Made by a program: the position numbers and the translations under genes. A stretch of DNA of 64,000 nt, from positions 66,750,984 through 66,814,983 of the forward strand of contig NC_088300.1 in the NCBI RefSeq assembly GCF_032854445.1, given 5' to 3'. This stretch comes from Liolophura sinensis. Lineage: Eukaryota; Mollusca; Polyplacophora; Chitonida; Chitonidae. Under the pieces are notes generated by a model. That model searched no databases and was not told the origin of the DNA. It saw only the letters and a list, made by a program, of their open reading frames with translations. Below are positions 35,001-47,800 of the stretch, in pieces (within the stretch, counting starts at the first letter, position 1; each line of letters begins with the position of its first letter).

Positions 35001-38000
35001 TGACTGTATCATATCAGTATAACACTTAGTGTAATTTTTCAACCTTTTCTCATGTTTGCCAGGTGTTTATTCGAGCATGTTCTCAAGGCATTGTTCTGTG
35101 TAGACTGATAAAATTATACTTTTTGTGAAGCCTGGAAATTGACCAATCCAACCAATGTGGCTTTGTCTCCAAAATGTAATCACAAATATGCATAAATTAC
35201 ACAGAAAGTTGCTCTTTCATATGGGAAAATGCTGTGGAATTAGGATATCTATTTATCTGACAGGTTTTTATGAGGAAAGAGCCATTTTGTTGGGGAGGTT
35301 AGGACGACATTCACAGGCTTTGGGGATATATGTTCACATTCTACAGGATACGGAACTGGCCGAAAAGTAAGGCTTCTTATCTCTACAGATTTTTATTCTT
35401 GTGTTTCATAGATAACATGCACTGGACTACGAAAAATAGTAAATGTTTTGTCAGTTTCTCAGTGCACAGAAGCAAATTGCAATGATTTCAAAACTAGTTA
35501 ACTAGTTAATCATGGTGGTTGCTTGAAGTCTATCACACCATTTCCAAATGGTAACAGTACTGAGTAGTTGAACTGATACCTACCATCAAGAGTGGTAAAT
35601 CCTTGAAAAAGGAATTACCTATGTATTACAAAAATTCTGAATATATCATCGGAGTTATCAGCGAAAGTCTTGGTGTCATTGCAGACAACAGGCCCTATGG
35701 GGTCAGGAGTTCAAATCAAGCGTCGGCTGGTTCATCTGTACTTGATCTAAAGGGAATTGTCTAGTTTGATCCAAAAGGTTGTAATTTTCAACAGTGCTTA
35801 GTTCCCTCTGCTAATAAACTGGACTACAGCAGCTGTATGAGATCAATACGTTCTGAAAATCATATGAAACGGCAAATGAACAAATGAATGAATCAAGATT
35901 TCTTGATTTAATGGGTTAGGCAATTACTATGATGCAATTGTTGATGTTATAATAAAAGTTGATTAGGATGTTTGTTAATATGTAACATTAGGTTTGTGCA
36001 GACTGGAAGTGATGCTGCCTCTCTTTTGTTGTTATTGTCATTTGACAGTCACATGTATGTTGTAGATATTGCAAAAGACATTACAGCAAATACAAAGAAG
36101 GGAATAAAGAGGTATGTGTTAGCATTTACCAGATTTTTTCTGTACATGTGTAACCAATTGTGGAGTTTGATGTGAATTACCAGTTCTTTAAGATCATATT
36201 TCATATTTAATGCACAATATATTTGAAGTTATATAACTTGTGTGATGAACTAGAATAAATACCGATTGCTTGTTCGTTAACCTATTTCACATTTCATGCC
36301 ATGGTCTATTTTTTGACTTTTATGATGATATCATGTGCTCTTGTCAGTCAAGTGTCTTTATTTTCTGTAAACCTTTATGGTCTCATGGTTACCTGTAATG
36401 GGGTTAACAACCTAACATTTGCGAAAGGCCAATTTGCATATAATGTAGAATTCTAGGAATCTTAGACAGGCATTTTGAGTTATGTTTGGAGAGTAAGCTG
36501 ATATCAGACTAAAAAAATAAAAGCATCAGCACTAAAGATTATATTTTATGACATATATTTGCCTCTGAAAATATAGTATTTTGGTCAGAATTTTAGATCA
36601 TTTACCATATTACCTGTTTTCAGGTGTATGCCAATCTAATCAAGTTGTACTTACAACCCCCGGAGCCCTCCTCACTAGGCCTCACGTCAGGGATGAGATA
36701 TAACCCCAAACCTAACCTACCTGCTGCCTTCAAGTTACTGGAGAGTCATGCCAGCAAAGTTGACACAGCACAGGTATATATCATGCCCCTTCATAAGCTC
36801 AGAGACCGGCCCGGATAGCACAGTTGGTAGAGCGTCCGCTTCGGGACCGGTAGATCCAGGATCAATCCTTGATCGAGTCACACCTAAGACTTTAAAAGAG
36901 GAAGTTGTAACTTCCTCGCTTGGCGTTCAGCATGAAGGGGATAGTGCAACGACTGGTTGACCCGTATCAGTATAATGGCTCGGGCGGGGCAGCTTACTTG
37001 CCTTCGGTAAGTCGTCTCAGTGAAGCAGCACTAAATAAAAGAGCGGTGGAAATCCGTCCTGCAACAAGGAGGCACATTATACGTACATGCACCCTAATGA
37101 TTCCTTCGTCGTCATATGACTGAAAAATTGTTGAGTACGACATTAAACCCCAAGCACTCACTCACTCACTCATAAGCTCAGACAAACATGGATGTACTTG
37201 ACAACAACCTTATCATGTCTTTTTGTATCAGTAAGGTGCTGGCCTTCAGTAACAGCTGAAGTAGAATTTAAAATTTAAGGTGAAGGTGAAAGATTTCGAA
37301 ATATGAATTTGTTTTTTGTCATTTTCTCTGAAGATACTGTGTTGATTTGTTCTTTTCTTGTGGATAAAGAAATATTGAACTGCCTTTCCATTCCCTGTAT
37401 AACTACATCCACAAATGCAGATTCTTGTGTGTTATAAAGGTCACAGAATCTGGAAAAATAAGTAACTTAGTGATGGATGAAATTTTGAGCCCAATATAGG
37501 TACTTTATTTGTCTAATTTTTGGGACACCAGGTATGCTCATTTTAGCCAATATATATGTAATTGTAGCAGGAATATTGAGTCTCTCTATTCTCTCATGGT
37601 TACACCATCTAATGAAGAACATGCTCATTTGTTTACTTTTCCAAAAGGCTGTGGACCATGTAGCGTAATGACCCAGGAGCCTCTCGCCAATGTGGTGGCT
37701 GTGAGTTCAAGTCCAGGTCATGCTGGCTTCCTCTCCGGCCGTACGTGGGAAGGTCTAACAGCAACCTGCAGATGGTTGTAAGTTTCCACTGGGCTCTGCC
37801 AGGTTTCCTCCCACCATAATGTTGGCCGCCGTCGTATAAGTGAAATATTCCTGAGTAAGGCGTAAAACACCAGTCAAATAAATAAATAAATAAATATCTG
37901 TGGACCATACAAGCACCAGGTGGACACTGAAAGAAACATTTCTACTGGGGGTCTCTTGTTCATTTCAGCATATAACTATCGCAAGATACTATTGTTTTCA

Positions 38001-41000
38001 GGCCTTGGAAATGTTACCTGCTAATACAGAGGTAAAGCAGATCCTGACTTACCTGGAAAATGTGATGGAAGAGAAGGCAGCCAGTAAGAGAAGCTGCCAG
38101 GTGCTAAAAAGTCTTCTGTATGCTGAAAACCTTCAGGTGAGTCTGACACTTGTGATGGCAGATTTTAGCTTGGGTCTGCAAATTTGACACGAACAGATGG
38201 TTCATATCAGATTACTGGTTGTATGATCTTTTGTCATTTCATTGTTTACGGTGTTCCCATTTCTAGCTGAAGTCATAAGTGAATTGGAGTCATTTGATCT
38301 ACCAGGTTGATCTTGAGTAAGTTGTGTAAGTAAGTTAAATTTCAGAAAAACAATTTTGCGCCAGTGTATGTTGCTCAGGGTAATTTTGGAGATTTGTAAA
38401 TTTTGTTTGTAAATCTCCTATAAATTTTCACTGGCTAATCACATTGTTGTAGAAACTGTAGCTTTTTTTATTAAAAATTTGTGTGTTTTACCACCAACCA
38501 GTTGGTGAAAAATTCCGCTGAAATTATATGTTATTTGCAGGAAAACCCATGTATGTACACATAGAAAAAAAAAAATTCAAAAATTCTGAATTATTTGATT
38601 TTAATATTTTGGTTTATTCTGGTGTTGTGTTGGCTGCATATACTATCTGACAATTACTTCTGTCATTGAACGGGTACTAGAGATATATACCCAATAGCTT
38701 TTCTCTTGTCAAAATGCTGGTACAGGTATAATCAGTAGTTACATGGAGTTGCGTGTGCCACGTGATCACATACATGTGATCAGCTGTGATCATTGATCGC
38801 TGTGTCTTCAAATATGGAGTAACTTCTGTTTCACATGGTAGCTTCACCAGCACCTTGTGTTCAGTTTAGGTATAATCTGTTAATTATTATGCGAAAAGCA
38901 TACTCTTTTCAATGGTATTTGATTGATATTTAAATTTTCTTCCCCTTTAACATGTAAACCAACAGAGCAAATGCAATACTGATCCAATTGTACACATACA
39001 TGTAAACAACTATCAAACCTATCATAATTAACAGATTATACCTAAACTGAACACAAGGTGCTGGTGAAGCTACCATGTGAAACAGAAGTTACTCCTGTTA
39101 ATATTAAAATGTTAAAAAAATTCTTACATGTACCTCAAATTGATAAATTATAAATAAAGTCAGCGCTAGCGTCCGCTGTGGGCGACTCCATTTTGTCTAA
39201 GAACTAGTCCTGAAATCTTCTATGTTAGGAGGAGAATTGCCGTCGGAAAGAGGGTGTTGAAGGTGGAGGACGCGATGGACTCAGTGATTTATGCCAGCTT
39301 TGCCATTTTCAGGCTTTACGTGTATGGCGAGGAAAATCGCAAAATTATGCAGCAGGCACCACCAAATAGAAAAAAAAGCTGCTCTTTTCAGCCTATAGTG
39401 TCATGTTTTTAAGTTTGCTTATCCTTTAACTATTTGCGCTCTGGACACCAGTCAATAGTCTGGTGGTTAGCGCGCTGACGCAGCACAGTGATCCAGGAAT
39501 CTCACACCAATGCGATCGGTGTCCAGCTTATGCTGACTTCCTCTCTGGTTGTATGTGTGTAGGTCTGGCAGCAACCTAAGGATGGTTGTGGGTTTCCACC
39601 CCACAACCCCTCCTATCCCCTTTCCCCTGAACTCTGCCCGGTTTCCTCCCACCACAATGCTGTCCATCGTCATCTAAGTGATAAATTCTTGAGTATGTCT
39701 ATAACACCAATCAAATAAATAAGTGAAACCAGTATACAAAGGCATTAAATGTTTATTTCAAGGTCAGTAAGGGTTTTAGTGGAAGGCTTCCTGTGCCTGT
39801 TGAGACCTAAGATCTGGATTTACAGGTGCATTGAATTTCAGCGTCCACGTCAACCCACACATTTGTCTTAGCTGTGTTCAGCCCGTCTGCACAACCCTGC
39901 TATACAGGTTACACCTAATTGTTAGGGGGATGAAGGTAAGCCGCTAAATGGCTGAGCTAACACAGGTAATCTGCAGGTACACACAGCCACTCGCTGCCTG
40001 CAGACATGATCCTGTGCAAACAGAAGTGGTCAGGACACTGTGGCTTAATGCTGGTCAGAACTGGGAGATACTCTGATTCCTTAACCCTGTTGGGACACAC
40101 GAGGAAAGCAGCTTCAGACAGACTGGGTTCATGATGATATATAATGTTATGGTGCATTTTATGATGATCACATTTAGGACAAGTATTAAATTTCACAGTA
40201 GCATCTTTACACAGTATGAAATATTACTAATTGAGGTCAAGCTGTCTGACACTTCACTCATTCAAGTTAATCATAGCTTTACTCAAAGGCTGGCTTAACC
40301 TTTAAGCTGCCAACTGTTGTCTAACTTATTAACATCATCAGCTTCAAGACTTAAGCATCAGGCCTTGGGATCACGCGGCGATCTTAGACTTGAGTCAACA
40401 TTTCAAATCACAGTAAAATTGTTGTTTCTTATGTTACAAGGTCAAAATTTTGCTTGACAGCATAAGTTATTGTACAACAAATTTCAGTTAAAATAATGGA
40501 AAGGAACATACAATATTTAATGAAGTTTTGACATAAGTCTAAGAGCGCTTCAAGATCCCGTGGCCTCAAGCCAATTCCACAAAGTCAGGAAGTCAAAGTT
40601 AGAAATATGGCCTAAAAACTTATTTTGCACCTGAAGTTTAACACCCATGTTGTCTTAAGGCAAATATGTCTAACTTCCTAAACCTAAAACTAAGCTTTGA
40701 GAAGAAGTTTCAGATTTTAACTAAAGTTAGAAATGGCTTTGAGGAATCGGCCCCAGAGTTTCAGCTGTTTAGCTGCATCATTTGTTTTTACATATACATT
40801 TGGTGTGGTGGCAGACACAAAAGTATTTAGGCTTAATAGGTGTTCAGGTGCTTTTCACATTACAGTAATACATCAACTATTTTAGATATATTTATACAGT
40901 GTGTATGTTAACATGTTAGAGTTCACTGTATTGAGTACTTCTCAGATTGTACCAATTTTGCCATAATATCTGCAATGTACTTAGCCAAAATCTAATACTC

Positions 41001-41817
41001 AGATTTGCACATTTTCTTTCAAGATACGAAAATGTGGTAGGATAACAGTAAAATTGATGGGCACAACATAGTATGACCTTTGCTATTTTGTGTCAAGTGG
41101 TTAACAGTTAAAATGTTAAGCTAACCATTTTGACACCTTAGTTCAGTCTACAAAGGGAACTAACTTTGTGTTGAAAATGTCAGCCTTGCTCTTGGCAGCT
41201 CTGGCAGCATAATCAGCAATAACGATCAAGTACAGACTGCACCCTACAGCAGTAGACGTGCACAATACCTGTGTATTATTCTTCCCAGGTGTTACCTCGT
41301 GTGACCCGACTCAGTCATAAACCTCCATGTTTTCTAGCATTATAATCAGCCCGTTGAGCTACATATATATGGTTGGGTGATAAGCCAGCCACCTGTGTTA
41401 TAAACCTGCTCGACTGCATATGCATATAGTCATATCATATAGGCTTTATAGAGTCTGTTCATTATGCATATGTGGATGACCTTCTGTATAAAGCATGCCA
41501 TAGTCATTCAGCTGTTAATATCCTACACTAAGGTGTAAACAGAGGGATTTATTTCACCAGTTTGATATAGGAGTGGTTCACTCTGAATCTGTCAGAAATA
41601 TGAAAATAATATTAAATATCTTGTGGTATGCCAGATGCCATCTTAGCTTACATATGTAATATGTCTTAGGGAGTTGAAGTTAATTGTCTTAATTAACTTA
41701 AATATTAACATACTTTACTGTTGTTATACTTTTAACGAATTGGCATTTGTTTTAATGACCCACCCAGTCTAATTTATTATGCGTATTACTTTTAACTCCT
41801 TTTGTGCACACTGTGCA

Positions 41818-41855
<38 letters not shown>

Positions 41856-44800
41856 TAGTATATAAATGCACAGCATAATGACCCAGAAGCCTCTCACCAA
41901 TGCGGTCGCTGTGAGTTCAAGTCCAGCTCATGCTGGCTTCCTCTCCGGCCGTAAGTGGGACAGTCTGTCAGCAACCTGCAGATGGTCGTGGGTTTCCCCG
42001 CGGGCTCTGCCCGGTTTCCTCCCACCATAATGCTGGCCGCCATTGTATAAGTGAAATATTCTTGAGTACGGCGTAAAACACCAATCAAATAAATAAATAA
42101 ATAAATAGTAGATAAATTATTAGGAAATATGTCAACCTTAGATTAGATTATTCAAGATAAATTGCTTTTGGCCTAAAACAATGATGTAGAACAGCTTAAG
42201 TTAGCATAGTTGTAAGAATTCCACATTTCAGGCTTGCATAAATTCATAGAAAGAGTAGTAGAATAAGTGTGTGTTCTTATGTAATTATGGCGGGAATGAA
42301 AACATTCCTAGATCCCGTGGAAGCTTCCAGAAAGTTAGTAGCTTAAATTTTGTGTTCTTTGATTGACAGCTCTATAGTACCTGTGGAACCTTTAGTACCC
42401 TAATTCCTCAACGTTTTCGCATATGAAAGAGCAACTTTCAGTGCATTTTACATGTATGCACATTTTTAAATTGATTTTGGAGACAAAGCTACATTTGGTG
42501 GATTGTTCAATTTCAGGGCTTCACAAAGAAGTATAACTGTATGAGTTAACACAGAATAATGCCTTCAGAGTATTCTTGAATAAACACCTTGAAAGTTGAA
42601 GAATTGCAATAAACCTAGAAAGATGCTGGGATAAGTGATGAATGGATGTATGTAAAGTTGCCACCTAATCTCTTTCAGGCTGACTTTATTGGGTGTACAA
42701 CCAGGCAGTAACCATGCCATGGTTCTGGTAGTGAAAATCTGGGCCAACAATCTACATGTGAAGGCTTAAAATAGTTGAGGGAGGGTGAGATATGTACTGG
42801 TTCTGTTAACAGCAGGTTATACTAGGGCTGGTCTTTCTCAAACCCACTCCAGCAGCTCTTAAGCACCAATAAATTGTCTTGAAATTTATGCAGACTCAGC
42901 AAATCACACCTCTGTACTTGGTTTTGTGCTATATAAAGCTAATGCTATGCTTATCAGTATCCTGTCTGACAAGAGTTGTGTTAGTACTACAATAGTTAGA
43001 TACAAACTTTACAGGGAAAAAAAATCAATTGGTAATGGATAATGTAGTGTCATTATTTTATGTGGGTACTTTTATGGGAATTTACACTTTTACATTTTGT
43101 GTAGTGGTGTGACATCGTTTGCTGTAATATATGTTATACTTAGATTGTGTTTTTCTACATAAAACATGCAGCTTACCATGCCTGGATAAAGTGCAGTGGG
43201 TGTGTGTAAAGTTGGTGATATTGCAGACAAAACGGTTCCAACTCAGCACAGGATGGGTGTAGCAAAAGATAACCTCTAGATACAAGCATTGGGAGCCGGT
43301 GACCTTTATACTATTTGGCCTGCTATAAAATGTTGTGTGTGGCTCATAAGGAAATCAAACAAGGCATTAAAATGACAGCCATAGTATACAGGAGTGAAGA
43401 ATGGCACTCTCACTTTACTGCACGTACAATAGTTTAATTCTGAAAAAGAGCAGTATTGATGTACAAATGCTTTTGTATGAAGAACTGTGTATTACACGCT
43501 TGTACAGGTTTAATTCTCAGTGTATTAGATACACAGGAATGGAAGTGGTTTGGTAATGGTGAATGTAATGTTGATATGTGAATCTAAATTGATTTATTTA
43601 GTTGACTGGGGTTTAGACAGTATTCAAATCTTGATCGGGTTACTTGATGATGTCAGCACAGAGGAAATGTACGAAATGGTCTAGGAAACATTAGGTGTTG
43701 AGGGTTGGGTGTGTCTAGCCGAAGATATCTGAACATTAAGAATACAATGGGGACCCGTCAAATGCCCGGCAGCAGCACCTGGACGTCATTTTGTTGACAT
43801 CAAATGTTTCTTTCCGATGTCATCATGATGACGTCACATTAAACACAGTACGACATAAACACGGAAACTGAGACTTTGTAACATTGTAGATGATGAACTA
43901 TATTCCGTTCTTGACGTAACAATGGCTTAAGGTCCCGCTTCACACTAGTGCCACCTCTTGAGATTAAAAAATATACCACATGCCAATTGACACTGTTCAT
44001 AGGTAGCCTTACATTTTTTAAGATTCAAGTCAGAGGATGTATTATATAGTAACAGAGGCAAGTTTAACCCTCTGTAATGTCATGCTGATGACAGTAAAAT
44101 TCCTAACTGGGGTACATGTACTTGTATTTTCTTGCTTGACACTTCACAAGATAGGATAAATCAAGTTCATTAATGTATTTATTTGATTGTTATCATCCTT
44201 TTCGAGAATTTGTCGCTTAAACGATGGCAATCATTTGTAAGGATGGAGGAAACTGGAGTGCTTGGGGGTAAACCACAGACTTCTTGTGAGTTACTGATGA
44301 ACTTGCCACATGGAAGGTACGGATACACATATGCACACCATATTGGTGGAAGACTAGTGGTCTTCAATGAAAATTAGACTGAGCAAACCCCCACAACATT
44401 TACTACCACTTACTGTCACAAAGATGGGGTTTGATCAAGTGCAGATCCACCTGGCTAGTGGCTAGTAATTGAGAGAGGCAGCATCAAAAGTAGGTCAAAA
44501 ATGAGGCAACCTCTTGAAATTTTTATTGAAAATAATGTTAAACCAGATATAAAGAAACTAAGAAAAGCATAATGGACAACTTTTGTGCAAAAACATCAAG
44601 ATAAAGAGTTAAGTTCACAGGCTTGTTCATTTTAGAGTTTTCTCTCTGTGCTACTACTCATCCAACAATATATATATATATATATGTGTGTGTGTGTAGA
44701 TGTTCAAGTTTTTGTTACCCAATGTAAACTTTTGAACTTGAGAAAATAGCCTCACCTTGAACACAGTTAACAATGTTTTGAGTTACACATGTAGTTATAC

Positions 44801-47800
44801 GAGTGCAGGCTTTAATTGCAACCATAGTCACATCTGTGCAGACATGTGAGGCAAATGATTGTCTGGATTATAAGATTTGAAGTGTGGCGTGTGTGATGTT
44901 GTCAGAGTGACTTTCTGCTCCGTCAACCCTGTAGTATTAACCACAGCCCGGCAAGGTATGTAATCCAGGGTGTGTGACTCAAACATTCTTTAATACACTG
45001 TTTTGTTGTTTAACATTACATACTTGTACATGCACAACCCTACCTGTGTGGCCTGAGGCAGTTGGTTAACATCTAACATCAAAGACTGTTGAGTTTCAAA
45101 TAAGTTTCTATTATAGAAAGGAACAGAGAGTCTGAGAGAATAAATAGTACAATACTGTATTCTTCAACCTTTTCCATTTGTAAGGTGTCGATTCCAGCAT
45201 ATTTTGAGCATTTTTCTTTGTTGGCTGATAAAATTATACTCTTTGTGAAGTCCTGAAACCGGCCAATCCAACCAGTGTTGTTTTGTCTCTTAAATGAAAT
45301 TAAATATGTGCATAAATTGCACAGAAAGGTTGAGGAATGAGGGTATGTGATTTTTTCTCACATCTGAACTTCACTAATTACACAATGTGTGAAGTGATAT
45401 TGCAGGGGTAGATGCTCACAGGTAATTCGTTTCCTTTAAATTGGCCGGCCTGGAGTGGGAAGATCTGTCAGCAACCTGCAGATGGTCGTGGGTTTCCCCC
45501 AGGCTCTGCTTGGTTTCCTCCCACCATAATGCTAGCCGTCGTCGTGTAAGTGAAATATTCTTGAGTACAGCGTAAAACACCAATCAAATAAATAAATAAA
45601 TCAATATCCTTAAATTTGGAATATGGTATGCATTTACATGCACAAGTAGATTTTTATTAGAGAGGCACTGACAGTATATTTATGATATGTGAATTTTCTC
45701 CATCTGATCACCATTGCTCTCACCATGTGTAAAGTGATAACACAGGTACATGGTCAGTTTTATTTTGTTTCTTACAATTTTAATGTGGTTTGCATTTTGA
45801 TGTACATATTCATTTTACTGGGAACAGTATTTTCTCTGATCTTAGCATAGATGTACCATTGAGAATCAAAATATACCCTGACAAGGATTGCAGTTGCTTT
45901 GAAAACATTATATGCATGTTCTGTTTGACTGTTAATTTTTGCTGCCTAGTTGGATGCAATATTTGCATCTTTTTATTTGAATAAATGCAAATTTTTACTG
46001 AATATGCATTTTAGGTGTAACTTTTGAATACTTAAGTATAGTGGAAGATTTAGCCAAACATGTGCAGGCAAAACCCTGCTTTGAATTCACTGGTTAAACT
46101 GGTAAACAACAAATCATTTTTGGTTAAGGTTGAATATGATATAAAGCATAAGGTTTAGGCGCTTGTATTGATTATTTTAGAATTTAGTATTCATTTAACT
46201 CATGCAGGGAAGAAGATTGATATTTTTTACTTCAGTATATACTCAGCTTAGTTTTATTTCGGAGACAAAATTAATTATTTGTAGTGTACTAAAGAAACAC
46301 TGAGAATGGCTTATGGTCTTATAGCAAAAAAGTAGATTTGTAAACTATATATATCAACCCCGCAGATCCAAGATATACTACCTGTTCTGTAAAAGTGGAT
46401 CTGTATTTTTTTTATCGGGGATGTTGTATTAGTTACAACATGACTCATGTATGAAAATTGCATAACGGTGCTGCATGTCATGAGGTGTGGTTTGTGCATG
46501 TAGATAAACCCTGTGTGGGTACTTGCTGCTGCCTCGCTTGGTGCTCAGCACTGAGAGGCTAGAGCAAGGAAACATGACTGGTCAGCCTGGTGTCAGTACA
46601 GCATGACTGGGTGTGGTGTCATGTCTGGTGTCTTTGGCATGATACTTTTGTGGCAGCAGCACTTTGGTGGAATGGACTCGCCCTGTCATATGACTGAAAA
46701 ATTGTTAAGTCCGATGTTAAACCTCAAGACTACATACATACATACATAAATAGTTTTCCCTGGACCTTTTCCTTTTTCTTAATGCTTCATTGTACTGTTG
46801 TGATAGTTGCAACATACCTCTGATCAAGTTAGATATTTGGGTATTATAAGTCAAGGGATTTCATTTGAAATGGAGCAGATGTCAAAACTGAAAATTTATC
46901 AGCTGAATTTTACATAAAATTATACTTCAAAGTAGACTTTATACTATGGAGTATGCTGAGTGGGAGTACTACACAGAGAAAGTGGCTATAGGCACAAAAT
47001 AACATGGCTTTTCAGTGACTCCACAGAGAAAGTGGCTACAGGCACAAAATAACATGGCTTTTCAGTGACTCCTATATGACCTATTTGAAAAGCCTGTAAG
47101 TGATTGTTTTGTTTCTCGTGTTTTTTGGGGGGCTGGAAACGGCTGGTTCAAGGATTGCTATTACACATTCGCAATTTTGTAAGATTTCTGAATTTTTTTC
47201 TTTCTGAATGATTACCGGTACTTCATTTTTACCTGTAGTATGGCTGTAGTATGAAAAGAATTTCCAAAGAGAATTTAACTGAAGTCAGAACATTATAAAG
47301 GCATAGATATTAATTACAGTCAATACATTTTCATTACAGTTACAGGTTACAAATACCATTGAAATAAAAATTTATCCTTCTTCATATGTGTGTCAAATAA
47401 TTAGCGGATGTACGGTACATGGAAATATTGCTATGCTTGCAGTTTGGCTTAGGGTCTATAGCCCTCACTGTTTGCCCTTGTACAAATGAATTTGGGATCA
47501 GCATTTACTGGATTGTTGACATTAAGTGTAGTCAGGCATGTTAGACATATACCAATCCCCAAGAAGGCAGCATATCCTATTTATACCAGCATTTGTTGAG
47601 TCTGGCTTAGTTTGTAACAGCACTTTTGTGATGCAGGCATATAATGTTATGATATCCTATTTAGACAGTACAAGACTTTGCCTACTTGTCATATTATATG
47701 ATTATCATTCACTGTGTATAGATGACTGAGGCGTACAGTTCTTTAGCTGATTTATGTCTGGGGGCCATATAGGTCGTAGCTGAGGCTATAGATGCAGGCA

